Below, piece after piece: positions 35,259-44,301 of a stretch of 64,000 nt of DNA. Every line of letters begins with the position of its first letter. Position 1 is the first letter of the stretch. A program made the position numbers and the translations under genes. Under the pieces are notes generated by a model that did no database searches, was not told where the DNA came from, and saw only the letters and a list, made by a program, of their open reading frames with translations. The DNA comes from JALZVT01 sp039029135 (GTDB lineage: Bacteria > Pseudomonadota > Gammaproteobacteria > Pseudomonadales > Azotimanducaceae), in NCBI GenBank assembly GCA_039029135.1, contig JBCCGT010000002.1, forward strand, positions 289,443 to 353,442. Reading direction: 5' to 3'.

Positions 35259-37112
35259 TCAGTCCGCCGTCTGCGGCAACCGGAAGGCCAGCGAGCGCTC
35301 GCGTATCGTCTCCAATAGCGCCGCCTCGAACTCGGCGAGCGCGAAGGTGTGCTGCTGCTGCTCGCCGTAGCGTCGCAGGGTGACCGTCTGTTCCTCGGCC
35401 TCGCGCTCACCCACGATCAGAAGATTCGGGATCTTGCGCGTCGTGCCCGCACGAATCTTCTTCGGCACGGTGTCGTTCGACGGCGCCATTTCCGCACGCA
35501 CCATGTGGCCGCGCAGTCGCGCGACGACCTTATCCGCGTAGTCGTCGTACTGATCCGAGACCGTGATGACCTGCACCTGGATGGGTGCGAGCCAGGTCGG
35601 GAACGCGCCGGCGAAGTGCTCGATCAGAAAGGCGACGAAGCGCTCGTGCGTCGAAAACGGCGCGCGGTGGATGCAGTAGGGCGTGTGCAGCTCGCCATCG
35701 GAGCCCACGTACTGCAGTTCCATCCGCGGCGGCACCGCAAAGTCGAGCTGCACCGTGGACACCGTCTCGTCGCGGCCCGTGACCGTCGGGAACTGGATGT
35801 CGAGCTTCGGTCCGTAGAACGCGGCTTCGCCGGGGCCGTCGACATAGTCGATGTCCATCTCCTCCAGCACCTCGCGCAGGATCTGTTCTGACTCCTCCCA
35901 GGCCTGCGGGTTGTCGACGTATTTCTCGGCGCCTTTGGGATCTTCCGGATCCGAGCGCGACAGCCGGGGGAAGAAGCCCTCGAGGCCCAGGATGCCGTAG
36001 GCCTCCTGATACAGCGCAATCACGCGTTTGAATTCGTCCTTGATCTGTTCCGGCGTGCAGTAGATGTGCGCATCGTTCATGCACATGCCGCGGACGCGCA
36101 CCAGACCGCCGACGGCGCCGGACTCCTCGAAGCGATAGACCTGACCGTATTCGGCCAACCGAATAGGCAGATCGCGATAGCTGCGCGGCGAGCTCGCGAA
36201 GATCTTGTGATGATGCGGGCAGTTCATCGGCCGCAGCATGTACGACTCTTTGACGCTCTCCTCGCCGTCTTCGCCCGTCTCCTTCAGCTCCATCGGCGGA
36301 TACATGCCATCCGCGTAGTACGGCAGGTGGCCGGTGGTGTAGTACAGCGACTGCTTCGCGAGGTGCGGCGTCGCCACGCGCTGGTAGCCGTGCTTGAACT
36401 CGAGCTCGACCGCGAGTTTTTCCAGCTCATCGCGGATGACCGTGCCGTTGGGCAGCCACAGCGGCAGCCCCTTGCCGATGTCGTTGTCGATCACATACAG
36501 ATCCAGCTCGCGGCCGAGCTTCTTGTGATCGCGCGCCTGCGCCTCTTCCCAGGCCACCACAAACTCATCGAGGGTGGCCTTGTCGGCGAACGCCCACGCG
36601 TAGATGCGCGTCATCATCACGTTGTCGGAATTCCCGCGCCAGTAGGCGCCCGCGACGCTGCGAATCTTGAAGGCGTCGCGCGGTATCTCTTTGGTGGTGT
36701 CGACGTGCGGCCCCTCGCACATGTCGAGGAACGGACCGTTGCGATAGAAGGACAGGCCGTCGAGGCCGTGCTTCGACAGCAGCTCCTGCGCGTACTCGCG
36801 CTTGTAGGGCTCGTTCATCTCGTCGATGCGTTGCAGCGCTTCCGTCGCCGTCAGTTCCTCGCGATAGAACCGCTGTCCCTTCTTCAGGATCTTCTTCATG
36901 CGCCGCTCGAGCTCGGGGAAATCGTCCTCGGTGAGCGGCTCGGACAGGATGAAGTCATAGTAGAAGCCGTCGCGGATCGGCGGACCGAAGCCCAGCGTCG
37001 AGCCGGGGCGCATCTCCAGCACGGCCTGCGCCATCACGTGGGCCAGGCTGTGCCGGATGCGGTACAGGTCATCGTCTGCTTCGATGTCGCCGCTGTGTTC
37101 GAGTTGGGCCAT
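35259..37112 (-). CDS. thrS: Threonyl-tRNA synthetase lacking the TGS domain
   Basis: A 617-aa enzyme that charges tRNA-Thr. It begins at the editing domain (HSLAHVMAQAV with HxxxH, then CEGPHV with CxxxH, so post-transfer editing looks intact) and lacks the N-terminal TGS domain of E. coli ThrS. The class II catalytic core has MLRPMNCPHHHKIF, RVRGMCMNDAHIY and YCIHRAPFSTHERF, giving the zinc ligands Cys/His/His, and the anticodon-binding domain closes it (VITVSDQYDDYADK to the C-terminus). It is not followed by infC, rpmI or rplT as in most gammaproteobacteria, and could be a replaced or second copy. A threonine-codon leader and terminator lie upstream. Confidence 0.95.
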   Translation of the reverse strand: MAQLEHSGDIEADDDLYRIRHSLAHVMAQAVLEMRPGSTLGFGPPIRDGFYYDFILSEPLTEDDFPELERRMKKILKKGQRFYREELTATEALQRIDEMNEPYKREYAQELLSKHGLDGLSFYRNGPFLDMCEGPHVDTTKEIPRDAFKIRSVAGAYWRGNSDNVMMTRIYAWAFADKATLDEFVVAWEEAQARDHKKLGRELDLYVIDNDIGKGLPLWLPNGTVIRDELEKLAVELEFKHGYQRVATPHLAKQSLYYTTGHLPYYADGMYPPMELKETGEDGEESVKESYMLRPMNCPHHHKIFASSPRSYRDLPIRLAEYGQVYRFEESGAVGGLVRVRGMCMNDAHIYCTPEQIKDEFKRVIALYQEAYGILGLEGFFPRLSRSDPEDPKGAEKYVDNPQAWEESEQILREVLEEMDIDYVDGPGEAAFYGPKLDIQFPTVTGRDETVSTVQLDFAVPPRMELQYVGSDGELHTPYCIHRAPFSTHERFVAFLIEHFAGAFPTWLAPIQVQVITVSDQYDDYADKVVARLRGHMVRAEMAPSNDTVPKKIRAGTTRKIPNLLIVGEREAEEQTVTLRRYGEQQQHTFALAEFEAALLETIRERSLAFRLPQTAD

Positions 37113-37196
37113 GTCGATCTCCTGCTAACTGGGCCTGTTCTGCGGATCGCGGCATTGCGGCGACTCAGATCTAGCGATGCGGCGGGGGACAGGCAC

Positions 37197-37229
37197 AAAA
37201 AAACCCCGCTCGGCTGCCGCCTGCGGGGT
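37197..37229 (-). terminator. Attenuator terminator of thrS
   Basis: On the minus strand ACCCCGC and GCGGGGT form a 7-bp stem with a 13-nt loop and are followed by a run of seven T, a full Rho-independent terminator 84 nt before the thrS start. Its 5' arm overlaps a GCAGGCG stretch that can instead pair upstream (antiterminator). Confidence 0.85.
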
Positions 37230-37274
37230 CTTCTTAAAGGTTCATAGGAGAAGAGCTACGGGCAGGCGCGTCGG

Positions 37275-37343
37275 TTACCGCCCCGTAGTGGCAAGGTCGG
37301 GACGCTCGGCCCGGGCCTGTTGATGAAATGGATCAGTGCTCAT
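37275..37343 (-). CDS. Candidate 22-aa thrS leader peptide with Thr codons
   Basis: An open frame MSTDPFHQQARAERPDLATTGR with three Thr codons, two of them adjacent (ACT ACG) just before the stop. The Thr codons are part of CTACGGG (37288-37282), which can pair with CCCGTAG (37262-37256); the next segment CGCCTGC (37268-37262) can pair with GCAGGCG (37224-37218), which overlaps the terminator arm. This is the 1:2, 2:3, 3:4 logic of amino-acid attenuators: starved ribosomes would stall at the Thr codons and free the antiterminator. Confidence 0.6.
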   Translation of the reverse strand: MSTDPFHQQARAERPDLATTGR

Positions 37344-37445
37344 GCGCGCTAGCTTAGTCACGCGAAGTGGCTTTGCAAGTACCGCCGTGGCACGGTTTCA
37401 CGTTGAGGGATTGTGGCTGCTGGATATCGAGGGGAGGACGAACGG

Positions 37446-38600
37446 ATGTTTCCGGGGACCTACACGCTGTACGGCACCAAGCGCTCCTACTTCACGGCCA
37501 AGCTGGAGAACGCGCTGCGCTTTCAGGCGCTACCCTATGTGCTCGTCGACAAGATGATCCACGACGGCTCTGAGATCGAGCGCCGGACCGGCAGCGGCGC
37601 GATTCCGGCGCTGGTCACGCCGGAGGACTGGCCGCTGTCCGACTCCACCCCCATCGCCAGGCTACTGAACGATCGCTATCCCGAGCGTGCGTTCATACCT
37701 GCCACGCCCGTGCAGCAGATCGGCGTACGCCTGCTCGAGGACTGGCTGGACGAGTGGTTCATGCGCGTCGCGATGTACACGCGCTGGAACTTTCCAGAAT
37801 CGGTGGACGCGCTGGTCGGCAGCGGGATCTCGATGCGCGAGCTCGGCAAGCCCTGGCACGCCACCACCGATGCCGAGCGCGCGACGCTGCGCCCGCAGGT
37901 GGATTTCAGCCTGCAGCGCATCCGCACCTTTCGCGAGCGCATGACGACCGAGGTGGCGCGCGCCTACGGCACCACGCCAGAGCAGGGACAGGACGTCATG
38001 CGCTGGTACGGCGAGTTTCTCGACGACCTTGCCGATCACCTGGCGGTGCATCCGTTCCTGCTGGGCACACGCCCCACGGTCGCCGACTTCGTCATCAGCG
38101 GGGGCTGCGCGGCGCACTTCGGCAACGACCTCTACCCGCGCGCGCTCATCGAGGCGCGCGCTCCGGTGGTACTGCGCTACGCAGAGCGCTGCTGGGACGC
38201 CACCTGGGAGCACGGCGAATGGCTCGCGGACGATGCGCTGCCGGATACCTGGCAGCCCTTGTTCGCCGCGATGCAGACGCACTACCTGCGCTATCTGCTC
38301 GCGAACCGTGAGGCGATCTATGCCGGCACAGACGCCGTCGAGGTGGACTTCGGTGTTGGCATGGTCGCGACGCCGCCGCGGGCGTACCAGGAACTGAGCC
38401 GTCTGGACATCCGCGACGAGCTGCTGCGGCTCGCGCCCGGCGATCGCGCCAAGGTCGACGCGGCGATCCCAGCCGGGGTCCTCGACGCCTATCTGGCGCC
38501 ACCGCTGGGCGAACTTCCGGAGCTGCGCGGCAACAAGGACACCTTTCCGGATCCGCGCGGCATCGGCACGCTCGACGACGTCGAGGCGCCACCAGGCTAG
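37446..38600 (+). CDS. Glutathione S-transferase family protein
   Basis: A 384-aa protein, longer than the usual 200-220 aa. The N-terminal thioredoxin-like GST domain (TYTLYGTKRSYFTAKLENAL, then GAIPALVTPEDWPLSDSTPI) has the Pro and Ser of the glutathione site but no Cys at the first-helix position. The C-terminal all-helical domain (about 95-260) includes HPFLLGTRPTVADFVISG, the GST C-domain capping motif. An extra 120 residues follow. GGAGG 7 nt before the ATG fixes the start. Substrate unknown. Confidence 0.82.
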   Translation: MFPGTYTLYGTKRSYFTAKLENALRFQALPYVLVDKMIHDGSEIERRTGSGAIPALVTPEDWPLSDSTPIARLLNDRYPERAFIPATPVQQIGVRLLEDWLDEWFMRVAMYTRWNFPESVDALVGSGISMRELGKPWHATTDAERATLRPQVDFSLQRIRTFRERMTTEVARAYGTTPEQGQDVMRWYGEFLDDLADHLAVHPFLLGTRPTVADFVISGGCAAHFGNDLYPRALIEARAPVVLRYAERCWDATWEHGEWLADDALPDTWQPLFAAMQTHYLRYLLANREAIYAGTDAVEVDFGVGMVATPPRAYQELSRLDIRDELLRLAPGDRAKVDAAIPAGVLDAYLAPPLGELPELRGNKDTFPDPRGIGTLDDVEAPPG

Positions 38601-38623
38601 CTAACGACTCTGACCCCCTCGCT

Positions 38624-39202
38624 CTAGCGGAGCGCGGCGCGGATCGCCATAAAGCGCTGGCCGACACCCAGCCAGGATAGGGTCATTAGCACCCACACGG
38701 CGTAGTCGAGCACGCCGAGCAGCAAACCGGCAGCGATCAGCGCCACCCGCTCCACCCGCGTGATGAAGCCGACCGCGGCGGATGCGGTGACGCCCAGCCC
38801 TTCGGCGCGCGCGCGCATGTAGCTGATGAGCTGCCCACCGATAAGGGCGAGCATGGCCACCAACGAAAGCACATGCGCGTCGGCCATGCCGTAGGCCAAA
38901 GCGATCGCAGCCAACATCGCGCCTTCCGCAACGCGATCCAGCGTGCTGTCGAGAAACGCACCGTACTTCGACTCGCGGCGCGATGCGCGCGCGAGCGCGC
39001 CGTCAACAAAGTCGGTGCAGCTAGCGACCAAGAACAGGGCGCCGCCCGCCACGGTCGCGCCGCTGGCGACCAGCCCTGCCGCGAACAGCGCCCCGAACAG
39101 GCCCGCGAAGGAGACGGCGTCCGCGCTGACGCCCATCGACGCCAGCGCGTGAACCAGAGGGGCGATGCTCCGTTCGACACGTTGCTTGATTTGGGACCGC
39201 AA
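38624..39202 (-). CDS. CDP-alcohol phosphatidyltransferase, phosphatidylinositol-phosphate-synthase-like
   Basis: A 192-aa membrane enzyme with six helices. The CDP-alcohol transferase motif D-x-x-D-G-x-x-A-R-x8-G-x3-D-x3-D is complete (DFVDGALARAS, then GAFLDSTLDR). The later YMRARAEGLGV and FITRVERV segment resembles actinobacterial PIP synthases (PgsA1), which condense CDP-diacylglycerol with inositol-1-phosphate; related enzymes use glycerol-phosphate or serine. The TTG at 39202 is chosen as the start because GGAG stands 6-7 nt before it. It faces the methyltransferase-MIPS operon across 184 nt, which adds weight to an inositol role. Confidence 0.75.
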   Translation of the reverse strand: MRSQIKQRVERSIAPLVHALASMGVSADAVSFAGLFGALFAAGLVASGATVAGGALFLVASCTDFVDGALARASRRESKYGAFLDSTLDRVAEGAMLAAIALAYGMADAHVLSLVAMLALIGGQLISYMRARAEGLGVTASAAVGFITRVERVALIAAGLLLGVLDYAVWVLMTLSWLGVGQRFMAIRAALR

Positions 39203-39322
39203 GATAGGCTCCGAGCAGCGCACTTGGATCAACCTTACGAAGATCGCAGACCGGTTGCCAAGCTGGTACGGGTAGACCCGAATCGGTCCGGGCACGCCTG
39301 GAAGGGTCGGGATATCTGGGTA

Positions 39323-39345
39323 TCTCGGTATTCGGGAATCCGAGA
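39323..39345. promoter_or_regulatory. Inverted repeat between PIP-synthase-like gene and methyltransferase operon
   Basis: TCTCGGTATTC and GAATCCGAGA form a 10-bp inverted repeat with one bulged T and a GG centre. It lies in the divergent intergenic region (39203-39386), amid degenerate copies of the same words (ATCTGGG, ATCTCGG, ATTCGGG). It may be an operator serving both sides; no matching factor is nearby. Confidence 0.45.
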
Positions 39346-39386
39346 ATCCGGACACCCAGGTAAAAGGGACGGCAGCAGGAACGGCT

Positions 39387-40217
39387 TTGGACGCAACCAG
39401 CAACTACTACGACGCGGTCTACGACTCATACAAGCTCGGCTGGTCGGCTGATCACCTGCATACCGGCATGTGGGACGAGGCGACCCACTCACACCAGCAA
39501 TCGCTGATCAACACCATCGACCGCATCAGCGACGCGCTGGATATTCAAACGACCGACCGGGTTTTAGACGCAGGCTGCGGCGTCGGCGGAGCGGCGCGGT
39601 ATCTTGCCGAACGAACCGGCTGCTCGGTTCATGGCATCACTTATTCGCACGTGCTCCTGGCCGAAGCCCAGGCGGCGCTCGAGCGCTACCCGCACCCCGA
39701 CCGCGTGCAGTGTCATTTCATGGATTTTGCGGACACCAGTTTCGCCGACGCGTCGTTCACCAAGGTATTCGCGCTGGAAAGCGTTTCTCACGGCCGCGAC
39801 AAGCATGCGTTCGCGAAAGAGGCCTTCCGGCTGCTCGAACCCGGCGGCAGATTGGTGGTTTCGGACGGCTTTCTGCTTCGGTCGGAACTGAGCGCAGCAG
39901 ACGACGACATCTACCAAAGATTTCTGGAAGGCTGGGCACTGCCCTACCTTGCCAATCCAGAAGCGTTCGTCGACGGGCTGAAACAAATCGGCTTCGTCGA
40001 CGCCCGGTTCGAGGACCGAACCGCGGACGTCATGCGAAGCGTTCGCTACATGCATCGAAACGCGCGCATGTCGCGGCATATCTACCGGCTGCTGCACGCC
40101 GCACGGATGACCTCCAAAGCGCGCTATTTGAGCGCCGAGTCCGCCTATCTGTATCGCCTGTGCATCGATCGGGGAATTATGGGCTACGGCTTCGCGCTCG
40201 CCCGGAAGCCCGAGTAA
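39387..40217 (+). CDS. SAM-dependent methyltransferase (UbiE/tocopherol-methyltransferase-like)
   Basis: A 276-aa class I methyltransferase. The SAM site is LDAGCGVGGAARYLAE (about residues 55-70) with motif II VFALESVSHGRDK and motif III EPGGRLVVSDGFLL. The family methylates lipids, sterols, quinones or glycine. The start is TTG at 39387, since no nearby ATG is in frame. It is the first gene of the run that continues into the cyclase 8 nt downstream, and so probably modifies the product of that pathway. Confidence 0.85.
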   Translation: MDATSNYYDAVYDSYKLGWSADHLHTGMWDEATHSHQQSLINTIDRISDALDIQTTDRVLDAGCGVGGAARYLAERTGCSVHGITYSHVLLAEAQAALERYPHPDRVQCHFMDFADTSFADASFTKVFALESVSHGRDKHAFAKEAFRLLEPGGRLVVSDGFLLRSELSAADDDIYQRFLEGWALPYLANPEAFVDGLKQIGFVDARFEDRTADVMRSVRYMHRNARMSRHIYRLLHAARMTSKARYLSAESAYLYRLCIDRGIMGYGFALARKPE

Positions 40218-40224
40218 TCCACCA

Positions 40225-43200
40225 GTGGCCGCCGCGACCGAATCCGTACAGCTAGCCAGCTACGTTCCACCGCCGGTTGTCAGGGCGATCGTCGACGGCG
40301 CGTTGGGTTCGCTCGATACGACCCGCGAGTCAGCCGTGATGATCATCGATGTGGCGGGGTTCTCTTCGCTCGCCGACGAGTTGTCTGCGAAGCCGGCCGG
40401 CGCCGAACAGCTCTCATCGGTGTTGAATGCCTATCTGGGCGCGGTGATCGACGGCGTCCACCGCCAGGGCGGCGACGTCATCGACTTCTCTGGCGATGCG
40501 GTCATCGCCGCGTGGGAGGTCGATTCCGGCGGCACGCTGGGCGAGGCGCTCGCTCATGCTGCGTTTTGCGGCCTATCGATTCGCGACGAGCTCAGCAATT
40601 TCGACGCGGGCGACGGGCACCGAATCTCTCTGAAGGTTTCCCTGGGCGCGGGAACCCTGTGGTCATCCGTCGTCGAGGGGGGCGAGGATCGGTCGTTTTA
40701 CCTGCTGGCCGGCCCGGAACTGATCGACGTCGGTGACGCGCTGTCCGTCGCTCGCTCGAGCGAGGTACTGCTGACGGCTTCCGCCACCCAACTGCTCGCC
40801 GAACGCGCCGAGACGACGAGGCTGCGACGCGGCGTCTCGCGGCTGGAGCGTTGCAGCCCGCCCGGTTCCGTGACGCCGCGCCCGGTCGTCCGGCTGGATG
40901 CCGCGGGTGACCGCGAGGCGGCGCGGTTCATGGCGCCCCCCGTGCGCCAGACCGTCAGCGCCGGACGCGGTCGCTGGCTCGCGGAGCTGCGCTATCTCAC
41001 GGTTGGCTTCGTGAACATCGGCGATCTAGATGGGACGTCGCAAGAGGCCAAGGCGACGATCAAGTCAGCCGTTCAAGACATCGCCGACGTCGTTGGCCGC
41101 TCGGCGGGCGAGATCGTACAGCTCGTCGCGGACGACAAGGGCATCATCGCCGTGTGCGCCTGGGGCATGCAGGGCATGTCGCAGGAAGACGACGCCAATC
41201 GGGCGCTGCTCGCGCTCAATGAACTGAGCGCATCGCTCACCGAGCGCGGCATTCGAGCGAAAGCGGGCGTTGCCAGCGGGCGCTTGTTCTGCGGTGACCG
41301 CGGCGGCGCCGAACGCCGCGAGTACGCGCTGGTTGGCAGCGCGATGAACCGCGCGGCCCGGCTGATGCAGAACGCGGACGACCGAGTGTTTTGTGATCAG
41401 GCGACCCAAGACCTGATCAGCGAGGGCGAGGCGAGCCAATTGGTGCTCGAATCCGTTGGTCCCCTGACGCTGAAAGGTTTTGCCGAGCCCATTAGCGCGT
41501 ACGCGGCGCGCCCGGCGCGTCAGGCGGGCACGGTTGATCGCGCGACGTTCGTGGTCGGCCGCAAAACGGAGACCGCGCGCCTGCAACAGGAGCTGGCACG
41601 GTTCGCCCAGGGGGGTCAGGGCGCGCGGGCCATCGTCGTCGAGGGCGACGCGGGAATCGGCAAGTCGACGCTGCTTCGCAACGCGGCGGTAGCGGCCCAA
41701 GAGATGGGCATGGACGTCGCGATCAGCGCGGCGACGTCGATCGATCAGACGGTCGCGTACGGCGTCTGGCGCGGCGTGTTCTCGTCGCTGTTCGGCGACG
41801 GCGAAGCGGCCAACACCCATTCCGGCGCCAAGGCGACCCTTCTCAAGCTGGGCCTCGAGGATCGGCTGGATCTGATCCCGCTGCTCAATCCGGTGTTCGG
41901 AATGCAGCTCGCCGAAACGACGATGACAGAGCAGCTGCGCGGCGATGCGCGCACGGCCCTGGCGCACGGTCTGTACCTGGAGCTGTTGAAACGCAGCGCA
42001 GGGGAACAAGGGCGCGTCATTCTGCTTGAGAACGCCAGCCACTTCGACTCGGCAAGCTGGACGCTGATCCATGAACTCGCGCGCGTCGCGCCCAATCACC
42101 TGCTCTTAATCAGCTCCAGGACCGGGGAAGAGGCGGCCGACGAGACTATCGAGGAATCGCTGACCATCGAGCTGTCGGCGCTGGATGCGCCGGCAACGCG
42201 ACAGGTCACGGCGTGCGCGCTGGACTGCGAAGAAATCGAGGACCGCGTCTTTCGCTTCGTATGGGAGCGCGCGGGCGGCAATCCGCTGTACGCCGAACAG
42301 TTCGCCATCGCTCTGCTGCAGGGCGGCTACCTTAGAATTGGCGCGGGCGTGGCCCATCTGGACGACGACAGCGCCTCGCGTCTGCACAAGCTACCGCACA
42401 GGGTGGAACGCCTGACCGTCGGCCGGATCGACCGACTCGCGCCGGACTTACAGCTCGCGCTGAAGGTCGCGAGCGTCGTTCAGCACGCCATTACACCCGA
42501 GCTGTTGGCCGGGATTTATCCGGTCGAAACCGCGCGCGGCGAGATCGATCGCTGTTTGGTCAGCCTGCTCGACCAGGGCTTACTCAAAAAGCGCGAAGTG
42601 CGGCAGCGCGACGTCTATGAGCTGGCTAGCACGATCGTGCGCGACGCGGCGTACGGCATGCTGTTGTTCGAGCAGCGCAGGGACCTGCACCGCGCGGCCG
42701 GCGCCTGGTTCGAGGCGGAGCACGCGGAAGATCCGGCGACCGTCAATGCGCTGTTGGCCTATCACTACACCGAGGGCGAGGTCCCCGGCAAAGCGATCGT
42801 CAACAGCGATCTGGCCGGTCAGCAGGCGCTGGTCAGCTCGGCCAACAAAGAAGCGCTGACCTTCCTGCGCTCCGCGGCCGACATGGCTCGTCACAACAAC
42901 TTCGAGCACGACGGACCCCCGGCGGCGCTGCGCAACGACGGTATCGCGGAAGCGCTCTACCGGTTGGGCTACATGGTGCAGGCAGAAAGAGCGATTCGCG
43001 CTGGCCTCGCCCATCTGGGACAGCGGGTGCCGAACCCATGGATCGGCTTAGCCACGCAGGCGTTCGCGGCGCTCAGACACTATTCCTGGCGGCGCGGGGA
43101 CGGCGAAGAGCCCTCGGACGCCACGCGCGAGCAGCTCGAGCTGGCCTATCGGATGTACGAACGCCTCGTTCGCTCCGCCTATCTCGACATGGATACGCCC

Positions 43201-44301
43201 ACCATGGCGTACGGCACGCTGCGCTGCCTGTTGACGGCCGAACGCCTGGGACCCTCGCCGGAACTTGCCACCGCGTACTCGGTGATGAGCGGCGTGATGG
43301 GTTTGCTATCGCTGCACCGTCCGGCCCGCTCCTTCGCGGACAAATGCCAGGACACGATCGCATCGATCGATGCCGGCGGCACGCTGACCGAGGCGCGGGG
43401 TATTCAGCTCATCGCCGTGTACTTCTGCGGCGTCGGAGACTGGGACGCGGCCGACCAGCTCATGGATCGGGCGCTGGTGCAGTTCGAGACCTACGGCGAA
43501 GAGACCGAGGTGGGGAACGTGCTGCAGATGCAGGCCAGGAACGCGTTCAATCGCGGCGACCTCGACCAACTCGAGCGCGTCAACGAACGCATCATGCTGG
43601 AGGCCGAGCGGCGCGAGGCACAGCAGGAGATCGCCTGGGGAAACAACAACGACGTCGAGCGGCTGCTCAGTGTCCACCTCGATGCGACCGAGGCGCTGCG
43701 TCTGGGTGAACGCAACCTCGAGCGCTTGCAAGCAGGAACCCATCTGCCCGGCAACCTCGCGCAGTGCGAGGCGCTGATCGCGGCAGCGAGCCTTCGAGTT
43801 CTCGGACCGATTGCGGGCCTCGAAAGCGCCGAGCGCGCGCTCAACACCCTCGTCGCCGGTTCCAACACCACCTATGGCATCGCCTCGGCCTACAGCTACG
43901 TCTGTTCTGTCCTGCTGAGCTGTGCATACCACCCGGAATTGCCGACGGAACGCCGGGAGGCCGCGCGCAAGCTCGTGCCCGCCGCGCTGAAGCGCCACCG
44001 GAGCTTCGCGGGCGTTTACCCCATTGCGACCGCCAGATCGTTGCTGTTTCGCGGCCGGGCTTACTGGTTGGCTGGCCGTACCGGCAAGGCCAAACGCGCC
44101 TGGCAGGAGGCGGCCGCGCAGGCAGAACGACTTGGCGTCACGTACGACCTGGGCCTGATCCGGCGGGAGCTGTACGTGCATGGGGTCGACAGCGGACAGC
44201 GGCACGACGGCCACAAGGAAGCGGGCTCGAGACTGCTGCTGGAGGCCGGCGTAGATCCGGTCAAAGTCGAGGCGATGTTTGTCGACCTGGCGCTGGACTA
44301 G
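40225..44301 (+). CDS. sAC-type adenylyl cyclase with STAND/AAA ATPase and TPR-like repeats
   Basis: A 1358-aa soluble signalling protein. C1 cyclase domain (about 30-190) carries both metal aspartates (VMIIDVAGFSSLAD and DFSGDAVIAAW) but not the usual Asn/Arg. C2 (about 250-400) has lost the first Asp (GFVNIGDLDG) yet keeps GVASGRLFCGDRGGAERREY and VGSAMNRAARL with the transition-state residues. So one composite active site, as in mammalian ADCY10. An ATPase follows with Walker A GDAGIGKS (474-481), then about 700 residues of helical repeats. GTG at 40225 begins 8 nt after the methyltransferase. It probably makes cAMP in response to a cofactor or ligand; bicarbonate sensing is a guess by analogy. 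Confidence 0.85.
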   Translation: MAAATESVQLASYVPPPVVRAIVDGALGSLDTTRESAVMIIDVAGFSSLADELSAKPAGAEQLSSVLNAYLGAVIDGVHRQGGDVIDFSGDAVIAAWEVDSGGTLGEALAHAAFCGLSIRDELSNFDAGDGHRISLKVSLGAGTLWSSVVEGGEDRSFYLLAGPELIDVGDALSVARSSEVLLTASATQLLAERAETTRLRRGVSRLERCSPPGSVTPRPVVRLDAAGDREAARFMAPPVRQTVSAGRGRWLAELRYLTVGFVNIGDLDGTSQEAKATIKSAVQDIADVVGRSAGEIVQLVADDKGIIAVCAWGMQGMSQEDDANRALLALNELSASLTERGIRAKAGVASGRLFCGDRGGAERREYALVGSAMNRAARLMQNADDRVFCDQATQDLISEGEASQLVLESVGPLTLKGFAEPISAYAARPARQAGTVDRATFVVGRKTETARLQQELARFAQGGQGARAIVVEGDAGIGKSTLLRNAAVAAQEMGMDVAISAATSIDQTVAYGVWRGVFSSLFGDGEAANTHSGAKATLLKLGLEDRLDLIPLLNPVFGMQLAETTMTEQLRGDARTALAHGLYLELLKRSAGEQGRVILLENASHFDSASWTLIHELARVAPNHLLLISSRTGEEAADETIEESLTIELSALDAPATRQVTACALDCEEIEDRVFRFVWERAGGNPLYAEQFAIALLQGGYLRIGAGVAHLDDDSASRLHKLPHRVERLTVGRIDRLAPDLQLALKVASVVQHAITPELLAGIYPVETARGEIDRCLVSLLDQGLLKKREVRQRDVYELASTIVRDAAYGMLLFEQRRDLHRAAGAWFEAEHAEDPATVNALLAYHYTEGEVPGKAIVNSDLAGQQALVSSANKEALTFLRSAADMARHNNFEHDGPPAALRNDGIAEALYRLGYMVQAERAIRAGLAHLGQRVPNPWIGLATQAFAALRHYSWRRGDGEEPSDATREQLELAYRMYERLVRSAYLDMDTPTMAYGTLRCLLTAERLGPSPELATAYSVMSGVMGLLSLHRPARSFADKCQDTIASIDAGGTLTEARGIQLIAVYFCGVGDWDAADQLMDRALVQFETYGEETEVGNVLQMQARNAFNRGDLDQLERVNERIMLEAERREAQQEIAWGNNNDVERLLSVHLDATEALRLGERNLERLQAGTHLPGNLAQCEALIAAASLRVLGPIAGLESAERALNTLVAGSNTTYGIASAYSYVCSVLLSCAYHPELPTERREAARKLVPAALKRHRSFAGVYPIATARSLLFRGRAYWLAGRTGKAKRAWQEAAAQAERLGVTYDLGLIRRELYVHGVDSGQRHDGHKEAGSRLLLEAGVDPVKVEAMFVDLALD

